A stretch of DNA of 64,000 nucleotides, from positions 372,001 to 436,000 of the forward strand of contig JACKMA010000002.1 in the NCBI GenBank assembly GCA_024235635.1. Direction: 5' to 3'. Made by a program: the position numbers and the translations under genes. Each line of letters opens with the position of its first letter. Position 1 is the stretch's first letter. This document shows, piece by piece, positions 45,931-54,696 of this stretch. This DNA comes from Zoogloeaceae bacterium. Lineage in GTDB: Bacteria > Pseudomonadota > Gammaproteobacteria > Burkholderiales > Rhodocyclaceae. Below the pieces are notes generated by a model that saw only the letters and a list, made by a program, of their open reading frames with translations, did no database searches and was not told the DNA's origin.

Positions 45931-47658
45931 TCAGCGGTTGGCCAGCAGCACCAGCACGGTGACGCCGAGGATCAGGCTCAGCACCTGCCAGAATGCCTGC
46001 GGATGGCGCTCGATCAGCGGCTGGCGGCGCAATCGCATGTAGTCGGCGCCGGGCCGGCTGAGGTCTGCGACAAATTCGGACAGCTCCTGCTGGCGCTTCA
46101 GCGGCGATGGATCCAACGCCTTGCGCAGTGCTTCGTCGACCCAGCCCGGGATTTCGCGGGCGTCGTCCAGTACCGGCCGGTAGCGCAGCTTGCGCTGGGC
46201 CGCCCGGGTGCTGGTGCGCGCCACTTCGGCGCCGTAGGGCAGGGCACCGCCGGAGAGCATTTGGTAGGTGATCACCGCCAGCGAGAACAGGTCCGACAGG
46301 CGCGTCGCCGGTTCGCCGAGAAAGCACTCGGGCGCGGTGTATTGGTGGGTGCCCATGATCCTGACCGCTTCGTCGCCGTCGTCGACGCCATGCACGCCAG
46401 CCACCAGGGTGGAACCGAAGTCGATGATCTTGACGGTCCCGGAAGCGTCGATCAGGACGTTTTCCGGGCGCAGGTCGCGGTGCAGCATCTCGCGCCGGTG
46501 GAAGGCCTGCAGGCCCCGGGCGATCTGCGCGACGATGTTGCGCACGGCAGTCAGCGACGGGCGCGGATGGTCGGTCATCCACTGGGTGAGCGACTCCCCT
46601 TCGAGGTATTCCATCGCGACGTAGAGGTAGCGCTGGGGGCGGCTGCGGGCGTGAGGCTTGAGCACGTGGGCGCTGTCGACACGCCGTGCGATCCACTCCT
46701 CGAGCAGGAAGCGCTCGAGATAGTCGGCGTCTTCGCGCAGGTCGAACGACGGGGTCTTCAGCGCCACCAGGTTGCCGCTCGCCTGGTCCCGTGCGAGATG
46801 AATGTGGCTGCGGCTGCTGCCGTGGATCGCGCGCAGGATCTCGAAGCCGTCGAACACCATCCGCGGCTGCAGCATCGGCGGCAGCGGCAGCTCGGCGGCG
46901 TGACGATGGATCTCGACCGCCTGGGGATCCGGCAGCGCGTCGATGCGCACCAGTTGCAGGGTCAGGTTGTCGTCGCTGCCGGCCTCGAAGGCGGCGTCGA
47001 CGATGGACGTGGCCAGTCGGTTCAGATCCGGTTCGTCGCGGCGCAACAGCTCGGCGAACTGCTGTGGTTCGAAGGCTTCGTGGACCCCGTCGGTGGCCAG
47101 CACGAACAGGTCATTCACCTTGACCGGCAGCACGTGGTAGTCGAGATCCAGGTGACGATCGATGCCGAGGGCTCGCGACAGGTAGGTCTGTTCGCCGGCC
47201 ATCACGATGCGATGGTCGTCGGTAAGCAGTTCGAACTGCTCACCACGCAGGCGGTAGATGCGCCCGTCGCCGACGTGGAAGAGGTGGGCCGATGTGGACT
47301 TCAGCACCAGCGCACTGAAGGTGCAGACGTAGCCGCGGTCGCGCTCGTACTGGTAGGGGCTGCGGCGGGTCTGGGCGTGTAGCCAGGAATTGACCGCGGT
47401 CAGCACCCGCTGGGCGGAAGTCTTGACCGACCAGGCTTCCGAGGTGCAGTAGTAGTCCAGCAGAAAGCTCTTGACCGCGGATTCGCTGGCGACATGGCCG
47501 ACCGCGCTGGAACTGATGCCGTCTGCCAGGGCGACGCAGATGCCCTTGGTGCCGAGCAAGGGCTCGTCGGGCACGAAGGCGCCGTGGAAATCCTGGTTTT
47601 CGGTCTTGCGTCCGGCGCTCGAGCACTGGCCGAGGGTGACTTCGAGACGTCCTCGCAT
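45931..47658 (-). CDS. PP2C phosphatase / Ser-Thr kinase fusion with C-terminal membrane anchor
   Basis: 575 aa bifunctional signalling protein. Residues 1-240 are a PP2C-type phosphatase (VALADGISSSAVGHVASES, FVLATDGVHEAF, GSDDNLTLQLV). About 270-530 is a kinase domain (HRDLRPENVLID catalytic loop, IDFGST metal motif, PECFLGEPA activation segment). A final helix (LSLILGVTVLVLLANR) anchors it. PP2C/kinase fusions are widespread in proteobacteria, often next to nitrate/nitrite transport genes, as here (formate/nitrite channel upstream, same strand). Substrate unknown; control of that channel is a plausible but untested idea. Confidence 0.92.
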   Translation of the reverse strand: MRGRLEVTLGQCSSAGRKTENQDFHGAFVPDEPLLGTKGICVALADGISSSAVGHVASESAVKSFLLDYYCTSEAWSVKTSAQRVLTAVNSWLHAQTRRSPYQYERDRGYVCTFSALVLKSTSAHLFHVGDGRIYRLRGEQFELLTDDHRIVMAGEQTYLSRALGIDRHLDLDYHVLPVKVNDLFVLATDGVHEAFEPQQFAELLRRDEPDLNRLATSIVDAAFEAGSDDNLTLQLVRIDALPDPQAVEIHRHAAELPLPPMLQPRMVFDGFEILRAIHGSSRSHIHLARDQASGNLVALKTPSFDLREDADYLERFLLEEWIARRVDSAHVLKPHARSRPQRYLYVAMEYLEGESLTQWMTDHPRPSLTAVRNIVAQIARGLQAFHRREMLHRDLRPENVLIDASGTVKIIDFGSTLVAGVHGVDDGDEAVRIMGTHQYTAPECFLGEPATRLSDLFSLAVITYQMLSGGALPYGAEVARTSTRAAQRKLRYRPVLDDAREIPGWVDEALRKALDPSPLKRQQELSEFVADLSRPGADYMRLRRQPLIERHPQAFWQVLSLILGVTVLVLLANR

Positions 47659-47679
47659 GGCTCTCCTCCGTCGGATGAA

Positions 47680-47709
47680 GGCCCCGCCCCGCAGGGCGGG
47701 GACGGGGCC
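47680..47709 (-). terminator. GC hairpin between the FNT channel and the kinase gene
   Basis: On the minus strand a GGCCCCG...CGGGGCC stem is followed only by TTCATC, so it is a weak terminator or a partial attenuator. A second hairpin (GACCGGA/TCCGGTC) lies just upstream at 47728-47747. Together they may reduce read-through from the channel gene to the kinase. Confidence 0.5.
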
Positions 47710-47808
47710 TCGAGGGGGCCGGGCGACGACCGGACTACCCTCCGGTCACCGCGCGACCCGGTCGCAGCGGCAGCCCGGCCATTGCCTTCGGCCTGGCGGC
47801 CGTCGTGC

Positions 47809-48621
47809 TCAGGCGACGACCCGCTTGGGGGCGGTGCGAGCGTGGGTCGAGTACAGGGTCAGGCCGACGAAGGTCAGGCCACCGACCAGGTTGCCGACGA
47901 CGGTCGGGATCTCGTTCCACACCAGGTAATCGTAGATCGAGAAGTTGCCGCCCAGCATCAGTCCCGACGGAAACAGGAACATGTTCACGATCGAATGCTC
48001 GAAGCCCATGTAGAAGAAAAGCATGATCGGCATCCACATGCCGATCACCTTGCCCGATACGCTGGTGGACATCATCGCGGCGACGACGCCGGTGGACACC
48101 ATCCAGTTGCACAGCACGCCGCGGATGAACAACGTCAGCATGCCCGCTGCACCGTGGGCGGCATAGCCGACCGTCCGGCCTTCACCGATGTGGCCGATCT
48201 TGACGCCGACCGCGTTGGGTTCGGTGGTGAAGCCAAAGGTGAAGATGATCGCCATGAAGAGGGCCACGGTCAGGGCGCCGGCGAAGTTACCGAAGAACAC
48301 CAAGGTCCAGTTGCGCAGCACGCCACCGACGGTGACGCCCGGACGTTTGTCGATCAGTGCCAGCGGTGCCAGCGTGAACACGCCGGTCAAAAGGTCGAAG
48401 CCCATCAGGTAGAGCAGGCAGAAACCGACCGGGAACAGCACCGCCCCGAGCAGGGGTTGGCCGGTCTGGACGGTGATGGTGATGGCGAAGGCTGCGGCCA
48501 GTGCCAGGATGGCACCGGCCATGTAGGCGCGAATCAGCGTATCGCGGGTGGACATGAAGACTTTGGATTCACCGGCATCGATCATCTTGGTGACGAATTC
48601 GGTCGGCATTACGTAGGCCAT
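47809..48621 (-). CDS. Formate/nitrite-family channel
   Basis: 270 aa FNT-family membrane channel with six helices. Family features: ILALAAAFAITITVQTGQPL, GFCLLYLMGFDLLTGVF, RNWTLVFFGNFAGALTV, LFIRGVLCNWMV and FFYMGFEHSIVNMFLFP. Substrate (formate, nitrite or nitrate) is not fixed by the sequence alone, but the nitrate-type regulator upstream favours nitrite/nitrate. A weak site precedes the ATG at 48621, just behind the attenuator hairpin. Confidence 0.92.
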   Translation of the reverse strand: MAYVMPTEFVTKMIDAGESKVFMSTRDTLIRAYMAGAILALAAAFAITITVQTGQPLLGAVLFPVGFCLLYLMGFDLLTGVFTLAPLALIDKRPGVTVGGVLRNWTLVFFGNFAGALTVALFMAIIFTFGFTTEPNAVGVKIGHIGEGRTVGYAAHGAAGMLTLFIRGVLCNWMVSTGVVAAMMSTSVSGKVIGMWMPIMLFFYMGFEHSIVNMFLFPSGLMLGGNFSIYDYLVWNEIPTVVGNLVGGLTFVGLTLYSTHARTAPKRVVA

Positions 48622-48640
48622 GGCGTTACCTCGAGAAGTG

Positions 48641-48698
48641 CAAAAAAACAAAAGGCGCCCATGCCGCAGCTGCCACGTACAGATGCGGAATGGACGCC
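48641..48698 (-). terminator. Leader terminator (attenuator) before the FNT gene
   Basis: Read on the minus strand: arm GGCGTCCATTCCGCA, loop, arm TGCGGCATGGGCGCC, with 14 of 15 positions pairing, then TTTTGTTTTTTT. It ends about 20 bases before the FNT start codon, so it can only act by stopping transcription before the gene, the layout of nitrate-controlled attenuators. Confidence 0.85.
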
Positions 48699-48705
48699 GT
48701 TGTCC
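48692..48705 (-). promoter_or_regulatory. Candidate ANTAR-binding hexaloop hairpin
   Basis: Minus strand GGAC-AACGGC-GTCC: a 4-bp stem with a six-base loop whose first base is A and fourth is G, the pattern known for ANTAR antiterminator hairpins. Its 3' arm overlaps the 5' arm of the terminator, so forming it would block the terminator. A second hairpin just upstream (48714-48729, CAGCGC/GCGCTG) may be the partner, though its loop lacks the A/G pattern. Confidence 0.55.
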
Positions 48706-48972
48706 TTGGAGCTCAGCGCTTGGGCGCTGCCCGATACTCCGTTCCAGGCCGCCGTTGGCCATGGATTCGAAGATGCTCAAGCAATCTGCGTGCCAAGGTG
48801 CCATGCTGCCTTGCAGCAAGTATTTCGCGGTATTCCGTGATCGATTTGAGGTTATCGGCTTCCAAGAATCGCCCCATTCGCGTGCATTCTGCACACTTGT
48901 GGAGCGCCGACGGAGCCGGGTCGGGTGCGCTCGATGGCGCGAAGTGGGCTGGCGAGGCGGAGCAGGTGGGTG

Positions 48973-50259
48973 TCAGTCGGCACCCGACGGGGCCGGCGCG
49001 ATCGCGGCCAGCACCGACATCGTGGCCTCGGCGACATCGGCAATGCGACGATTCTGTTCCATCGAAGTCCGGCGCAGCGTCTTGTAGGCCTCTTCCTCGG
49101 ACATGCCGAAACGCGCCATCAGCATGCCCTTGGCGCGCTCGATGGTCTTGCGCTCCTGCAACGCGCGGCGCGCGGCGCCGAGTTCGCGCTCGGTGCTGGC
49201 GAGCCGCTCGCTCTGGGCGCGTAGTACCTGGACCAGCGCGCTCTCGCTGCTGCCGGTGTGAGTCGTCGGCACGCCGGCCGGATCGAGCGTGCTGTCGCCA
49301 CCGAGGAAGCGGTCGACCAACTCCGCACTTTCCGGCGGAAAGCGGCTGACGCCGTCGAGCAGGCCGGTAGAGTCGGCGAGATCACGTTCGGCGTCGGCGA
49401 TCAGTTCGCCACAGCGTTGCTGCAGCGCTGCCATCAACTGGTCCTGCAGCCTGCCCATGTCGGTCAGCCGCTCCGAGCAGCAGCCGAACCACTCGTCGCT
49501 GGCATCGGCATCCAGTGCCGCGCCCGCACCGGCCGAGCACACCACTCGCCGCAGGCGCTCGAGGCGCGCCATGCAGGGGGCGGTCTGCAGCGCCTGCCAG
49601 CGCTCGACCACGGCCGAGCCGGCAAATTCGGCAAAGACCTGCATGTTGCGCTCCTGGCCTTCGATCAGGTGCAGGATCCGCTGCTGGTGCTGCCGTGTGG
49701 CCCGCCCGGACGCGAACAGGGCGGCGCCGACGGCCCGCTCCTGGCCGGCCAGTTCCTTGCCCTGCACGAGGTTGAAGAGTGCCACCAGCAGCCGCGAGAT
49801 GCTCGGATCGACCGCGGAATCGGCGACGTCGAAGATCAGCGACACCAGGCCGGCGATCAGTCGGCTGAAGCTGATCATGGCCTCGTCCGCCGTCATCTCG
49901 CGGGCGGCGATGCGCTGGCGCATGGCGGGCAGGGCGTCCATGCCGAGCACCACCCAGGCCATCAGCGAACACAGCGTGGCGCTGCCGAATCCGGGCTCGT
50001 CGAGCTGGACCCGGAAGCACTCCCGCAAGTGAATTTCGGCCGCTTCGCTGTCGGCGATCATCTGTCCGCGCTGCGCTTCGAAGCGGCTGCCGCCCGAAGC
50101 CAGATACAGGCTCGAGGCGCCACGTTCCGCCTGAAGTGCATGAACGAACGCGCCGATCGCGCCCACCAGTTCGGCGCGGGACGCGAGGTGGCGTAACTCC
50201 TCGATCTGCCGGTGCTTCGCGGTCAAGACGATGTTGGAGACTGAGAGCTCCATCAGCAT
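48973..50259 (-). CDS. NIT-ANTAR nitrate/nitrite-responsive antitermination regulator (NasR-like)
   Basis: 428 aa. The N-terminal two thirds resemble the NIT sensor domain (AFVHALQAERGASSLYLASGG near residue 40, RQHQQRILHLIEGQER near 190). The C-terminus is an ANTAR RNA-binding domain (ERKTIERAKGMLMARFGMSEEEAYKTLRR, about 365-420). NasR-type proteins bind leader RNA when nitrate or nitrite is present and prevent termination. The FNT leader with a terminator lies immediately downstream. Starts at 50259 and 50253 are both possible. Confidence 0.9.
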   Translation of the reverse strand: MLMELSVSNIVLTAKHRQIEELRHLASRAELVGAIGAFVHALQAERGASSLYLASGGSRFEAQRGQMIADSEAAEIHLRECFRVQLDEPGFGSATLCSLMAWVVLGMDALPAMRQRIAAREMTADEAMISFSRLIAGLVSLIFDVADSAVDPSISRLLVALFNLVQGKELAGQERAVGAALFASGRATRQHQQRILHLIEGQERNMQVFAEFAGSAVVERWQALQTAPCMARLERLRRVVCSAGAGAALDADASDEWFGCCSERLTDMGRLQDQLMAALQQRCGELIADAERDLADSTGLLDGVSRFPPESAELVDRFLGGDSTLDPAGVPTTHTGSSESALVQVLRAQSERLASTERELGAARRALQERKTIERAKGMLMARFGMSEEEAYKTLRRTSMEQNRRIADVAEATMSVLAAIAPAPSGAD

Positions 50260-51670
50260 GGTTCCGTGCGATCCAGTCGAAAGAATGAAACAGCAAGAAG
50301 CATGCTACCCCAGGAATGCTGCATTGCACCACCAATCCCTCATGCGGAGACCCGCGCTCCGATCCAACAAATGCCAAGGAACCGGCGACCGTCGGCGGGT
50401 TACAAGGGCTGGCGCCAGGGAGTCGGCCTGCTACTGCTTTTGGCGTAGAGATGGATCGGCAGTGTCGCAATGCACCAACATAAGGCGGGTGGCAAGGTGT
50501 TTCCCCGGGAACAGGGGCGATTGCAGTGCGAAATCGCGCACCAAGGCCGGACAACCCAGGTGCCGGGACCATCGGCCAGAGAGTCCGCCCGGCGCAGGCA
50601 CACGCGGGCAACACGGGCAAGGGCTGCGCGCCCTCGGGCCGGTGGATCCACGTCGCAGCCCCAAGTCGGGCAACAACCCCGGACATCTCTGCCTGCCAAC
50701 GGTCGAGCGCCGTGGTCGCCCGAAAACCGGTCCGGCGCAATGTCGTCGCCGGCAAGCGGACGCATCGATGGACCACGGTCCGGTTGACCGAGGAAGCACC
50801 GGACGCGGCAGCGATTGGCTGCAGGCAACGCCGAGGTTTGTGTCGCGACGGGATGTCGGCTCGGGTTCGCGCGATGTCGGCGACCGTTTCGGACACGGAA
50901 TGATCTCGCAAGATCTGGCCTGACGACCGGCATGCGGGTCGCAGCGTGACTGAAGCCGGGCGGGCGGCGCGCATGGCGACCGCTCGCATGCCGGGCCAGG
51001 CGTGCTGTTGGCGAGAGCTCATGGCGACGGGACAATGGACGAGCAGCGTTCATCGCCAGTATTACACTACGTATAATGTGTATTATGTCAACTGGAGTTT
51101 ACCTGTTCCTGGTCGATCTGCCGCAATGTCCGCCTTTCCCCGCCGCAGTCGGCCGATCGATGCACTGAGGGCTGCATCGGCGGAACGCAGGATCCGCCCG
51201 CTGGGAAGCCGCCAGCGGCCGAGCCAGTCATGCTCGGGACGGCTTTGGCCGCAGCTGGCGCGCCCGTGGCGACGACCGTTTCCACGAACGGCGCCAAAGA
51301 CTGTTGCCGGACCGCGGCATCCAATCGTCGTGGTCCGTGGACGACGCACATGTGTTGGATGGCGACGTGCGTTGGATCCCGGTTGGGCAGCCGTCCGGGG
51401 GCGAGCGGCTACCGACAAGCCAAGACAAGGACGCTTGGTGGCGGAAAGCAACGACACCCGCGCCCTTGGCCCGGCACCCCGCCTTTCCAGACGATCCGGC
51501 ACGAACGAGCGGGCACGCCCAAAAGGCTGTCGTAGCCCGTTTGGCCGAGGAAGCTGGACGCTTGGCCGCAGTGAGCACGAATGTCGGGGGCTTGCCCCCC
51601 CGCGGGGCACCATTCGTCCGGCATCGACCCCACCCTCGCGTCATTCGTGACATATGCCGCACGGGCTCGG
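50260..51670 (+). other. 1.4 kb region without a supported gene
   Basis: Between the NasR-like gene and the sheath operon. Readings of 100-230 codons exist on both strands, but composition (Arg, Pro, Ser, Cys rich) is that of chance in GC-rich DNA and no domain is recognised. It includes the AT-rich promoter-like island at 51057-51090 and probably the nasR-like promoter. It may hold decayed genes. Confidence 0.5.
51060..51086 (+). promoter_or_regulatory. AT-rich imperfect palindrome with a perfect -10 box
   Basis: TATTACAC and GTGTATTA arms (one mismatch) around TACGTATAAT, with TATAAT at 51072-51077. The surrounding kilobase is GC-rich, so the island stands out. It resembles operators of autoregulated toxin-antitoxin or small repressor genes, but only a 27-codon reading (ATG 51083) follows it. 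Confidence 0.4.
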
Positions 51671-51698
51671 TTGAAATGGCGGGGTCGCCATCTATAGT
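51671..51698 (+). promoter_or_regulatory. Promoter of the contractile-system operon
   Basis: TTGAAA (51671-51676), 16-base spacer, TATAGT (51693-51698): five of six matches in each box. It lies about 155 bases before the sheath ATG and is the last good promoter before the closely packed gene run. Confidence 0.6.
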
Positions 51699-51852
51699 CC
51701 CAGCATGGCATGCGATTCGGTTCGGCCATGATGCGCTGGATTGCCGCATTTCGCAGGGGTCGAAGGCGTGCCCGGAGGTCTGCAACCGAGGGGGTGGCGC
51801 GACGCCCGGCGAAGGCGCAGGGCCGGTCCCTCATGGACGAGGAAGGATCACC

Positions 51853-53439
51853 ATGCCTGCAGCATTGAGCTATCCCGGCGTCTACATCGAGGAAATCCCC
51901 AGCGGCGTCAGAACCATCACCGGCGTCGCGACATCCATCACCGCCTTCGTCGGCCGCGCCCTGCGCGGGCCGGTGGACCAGCCGGTCAGGGTCCAGAGCT
52001 TTGCCGATTTCACGCGGCTTTTTGGCGGGTTGTGGCAGCCGGCGACGCTCGGCTATGCCGTCAACCAGTTCTTCCAGCACGGCGGCAGCGATGCGCTGAT
52101 CGTGCGGGTGTTCAATGGCGCGGCGACTGACACCGCGACGCTGACCCTGCCGACTGCCAGCGGCAGCCTCGTGCTGGAGGCCGCTAGCCCCGGCGAATGG
52201 GGCAGCACGCTGCGCGTGGTCGTCGATCACGCGACCCGCGACACCACCGACACCCTGCTCTTCAACCTGCGCATCGAGGAACTCGACCGACCGGGCGGCA
52301 GCAGGGTGATCGCGTCCGAACAGCATCGCAACGTCTCGGTCGATCCGGCCAGCCAGCGCTTCGTCGATACCGTGCTGAACGAGCAGTCGGCGCTGGTCAA
52401 CGTGCGCAGCTCGGCACCGGTCGACGAGAGCCCGAGCGACGGTACCGTGGCGATCGCCGCCGGCGATGGCTCGGCGATTGCGCCGAATACCCTCGGCGGC
52501 AACGGCAGCGCCATCACCAACACCCAGGTCGACGGCGACCGGGCGGCACGCACCGGCATCTACGCACTCGAGCACGCGGACCTGTTCAATCTGTTGTGCG
52601 TTCCGCCGCTCGAGCGCGAGGTCGATGTCGCCGACGCCAGCTGGGCGATCGCTGCCGCTTACTGCCAGGAACGGCGTGCCCTGCTGATCGTCGATCCGCC
52701 GGCGACCTGGACGGCCAGCGCCAGCACCGCGATCCCGACCGCAGAGGCGGGCGTCAACAGCCTGCGCGGCACGATCGGCAACGACGACGCGATCAACGTC
52801 GCCGCCTACTTCCCGCGCCTGCGCATGGCCGACCCGCTGTCGGAGAACCGATTGGCCGAGTTCGCACCCTGCGGCGCCGTCGCCGGCATCTTCGCCCGCA
52901 CCGACGTCCAGCGCGGGGTGTGGAAGGCGCCCGCGGGCCTGGCGGCATCGTTCTCCGGCGTGCAGGGGCTCACCTACACGATGACCGATGCCCAGAACGG
53001 CGTGCTCAACCCGGTCGGGCTCAACTGCCTGCGCAGCTTCCCGGTGGCCGGCCATCTGGTGTGGGGCGCGCGTACGCTGGCCGGCGCCGACCTGCTGGCG
53101 TCTGAATGGAAATACGTGCCGGTGCGCCGCTTTGCGCTGTTTCTCGAGGAAAGCCTCTACCGCGGCACCCAGTGGGTGGTGTTCGAGCCCAACGACGAGC
53201 CGCTGTGGGCGCAGATCCGGCTCAACATCGGCGCCTTCCTGCAGACCCTGTTCCGCCAGGGCGCGTTCCAGGGCGCCAGTCCGCGCGAGGCCTACTTCGT
53301 CAAGTGCGACCGCGAGACCACGACCCAGAACGACATCGATCGCGGCGTCGTGAACATCGTCGTCGGCTTCGCGCCGCTCAAGCCGGCCGAATTCGTCGTC
53401 ATCAAGATCCAGCAGATGGCCGGTCAGGTCGAGCTCTGA
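51853..53439 (+). CDS. Contractile tail sheath protein
   Basis: 528 aa phage-type sheath subunit (Afp/Pvc sheath-like) that forms the contractile outer tube. The N-terminus ALSYPGVYIEEIPSGVRTIT, then GVATSITAFVGRALRGPVD and a YAVNQFFQHGGSDALIVRVF segment are typical; the C-terminal RGVVNIVVGFAPLKPAEFV is the conserved end. The start is the ATG after GAGGAAGGATC; an open frame further upstream is not coding. It is the first gene of the locus, 14 bases before the tube gene. One sheath gene is visible, while several eCIS loci have two or three. Confidence 0.95.
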   Translation: MPAALSYPGVYIEEIPSGVRTITGVATSITAFVGRALRGPVDQPVRVQSFADFTRLFGGLWQPATLGYAVNQFFQHGGSDALIVRVFNGAATDTATLTLPTASGSLVLEAASPGEWGSTLRVVVDHATRDTTDTLLFNLRIEELDRPGGSRVIASEQHRNVSVDPASQRFVDTVLNEQSALVNVRSSAPVDESPSDGTVAIAAGDGSAIAPNTLGGNGSAITNTQVDGDRAARTGIYALEHADLFNLLCVPPLEREVDVADASWAIAAAYCQERRALLIVDPPATWTASASTAIPTAEAGVNSLRGTIGNDDAINVAAYFPRLRMADPLSENRLAEFAPCGAVAGIFARTDVQRGVWKAPAGLAASFSGVQGLTYTMTDAQNGVLNPVGLNCLRSFPVAGHLVWGARTLAGADLLASEWKYVPVRRFALFLEESLYRGTQWVVFEPNDEPLWAQIRLNIGAFLQTLFRQGAFQGASPREAYFVKCDRETTTQNDIDRGVVNIVVGFAPLKPAEFVVIKIQQMAGQVEL

Positions 53440-53453
53440 TCAAGGGGGAGCAA

Positions 53454-53978
53454 ATGGCACAGTTCAGCGTCAATGCCCAGCGCTTCGATCCGTACAAGAA
53501 CTTCAAATTCCGGGTCAAGTGGGACGGTCGTTACGTCGCCGGCGTGAGCAAGGTCGGCGCCCTCAAGCGCAGCACCGAACTGGTCGAGCACCGCGAGGGC
53601 GGCGACCCGTCCACCTCGCGCAAGTCGCCCGGTCGCACCAAGTTCGAGGCGATCACGCTCGAGCGCGGCGTCACCCACGACATCGAATTCGAACAGTGGG
53701 CCAACAAGGTCTGGAACTTCGGCTCCGGCCTCGGTGCCGAGGTCTCGCTGCAGGATTTCCGCAAGGACATCATCGTCGAGGTCTACAACGAGGCGGGTCA
53801 GTTGGCCCTGGCCTTCAAGGTCTATCGCTGCTGGGTGTCGGAGTATCAGGCGATCGCCGATCTGGACGCCAACGCCAATGCGGTGCTGATCCAGACGATC
53901 AAGCTCGAGAACGAGGGCTGGGAGCGGGACTACGACGTCACCGAGCCCACCGAGCCGAGCTTCACCGAACCGGCCTGA
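53454..53978 (+). CDS. Tail tube protein
   Basis: 174 aa tube subunit (phage T4 gp19/eCIS Pvc1-like) forming the inner tube that is driven out on contraction. PYKNFKFRVKWDGRYVAGVSKV and STELVEHREGG are typical of the family; the end NAVLIQTIKLENEGWERDYD also matches. An AGGGGGAG precedes the ATG. A second tube gene, common in eCIS, is not seen here. Confidence 0.95.
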   Translation: MAQFSVNAQRFDPYKNFKFRVKWDGRYVAGVSKVGALKRSTELVEHREGGDPSTSRKSPGRTKFEAITLERGVTHDIEFEQWANKVWNFGSGLGAEVSLQDFRKDIIVEVYNEAGQLALAFKVYRCWVSEYQAIADLDANANAVLIQTIKLENEGWERDYDVTEPTEPSFTEPA

Positions 53979-53982
53979 GACC

Positions 53983-54696
53983 ATGGAGACGCCCTCTCCC
54001 GACCGCTGGCTGGCGGTGTGGGAGGCGGGCGCACGGCGGCATCCGCTCGATCGTGCCTTGCTGCTGTTCGCGCTCGCTTCACCCGAGACGCCGGTCGATC
54101 GTCTGGCCGACGCGCCGCTCGGCGAACGCAATGCCGCCTTGATGGCCTTGCGCAGCGCCAGCTTCGGCGCGCGCCTGGCGGGCTGGTGCGACTGCCCGGC
54201 CTGCGGCGAGCGCATGTCGGTGGCGCTCGGTGCCGACGACCTGCCGCCGGCGGGCAACTGCGGCAGCGTCGTCGTCGACGGCTTCGAATTCTGTCGGCCG
54301 ACCAGCCGTCATCTGTCGATGCTGACTGCCTTCGACGATGCCGACGATGCGGCCGACGCGCTGCTCGCGGCCTGCGCCGTCGTCCCCGGTGCGTTGCCGG
54401 CCGATCGCAGCGCGCTGCGCGCAAGGGTCGCAGCCGCTCTCGACGAGGCCGACCCGTGGGCGGATCTGTCGCTGACCATGGACTGCCCGGCCTGTGGCTA
54501 CCGTCATGCCGTCAGCCTCGACATCGCTGCCCTGCTGTGGGAAGAGCTCGACGCCTACGCCGGCCGCCTGCTCGACGATGTCCATGCGCTGGCCTGCGCC
54601 TACGGCTGGTCCGAACGCGAGATCCTGGCCCTCAGCGAAACGCGCCGCGCGGCCTACCTGTCGCGCGCGCATGGCGACGGAGGATTCGCGTCGTGA
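53983..54696 (+). CDS. Zinc-ribbon hub/baseplate-associated protein
   Basis: 237 aa. Two CPxCG-type pairs (CDCPACGERM near 66-75 and CPACGYRH near 167) suggest one zinc ribbon split over the chain. Family is the T4-baseplate-like (gp26-type) protein encoded after the tube gene in eCIS loci and some phages. N-terminal DRALLLFALASPETPVDRLADAPLGERNAALM and C-terminal WSEREILALSETRRAAYL match that group in my memory; its role is thought to be a hub or assembly factor. ATG 53983 after a short 4-base spacer. Confidence 0.75.
   Translation: METPSPDRWLAVWEAGARRHPLDRALLLFALASPETPVDRLADAPLGERNAALMALRSASFGARLAGWCDCPACGERMSVALGADDLPPAGNCGSVVVDGFEFCRPTSRHLSMLTAFDDADDAADALLAACAVVPGALPADRSALRARVAAALDEADPWADLSLTMDCPACGYRHAVSLDIAALLWEELDAYAGRLLDDVHALACAYGWSEREILALSETRRAAYLSRAHGDGGFAS

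Noticed and set aside
48714..48729. Second ANTAR hexaloop (P1)
   Set aside because: Stem CAGCGC/GCGCTG is good, but the loop lacks A at position 1 and G at position 4, so it is mentioned only as a possible partner hairpin.
50400..51613. Several 100-220 codon frames on both strands between the NasR-like gene and the sheath gene
   Set aside because: Arg/Pro/Ser/Cys-rich random composition, mutual overlap, no starts with ribosome sites.
51304..51852. Open frame upstream of and in frame with the sheath start
   Set aside because: The promoter at 51671-51698 and the GAGGAAGGATC site before ATG 51853 fix the start; upstream residues do not resemble sheath proteins.
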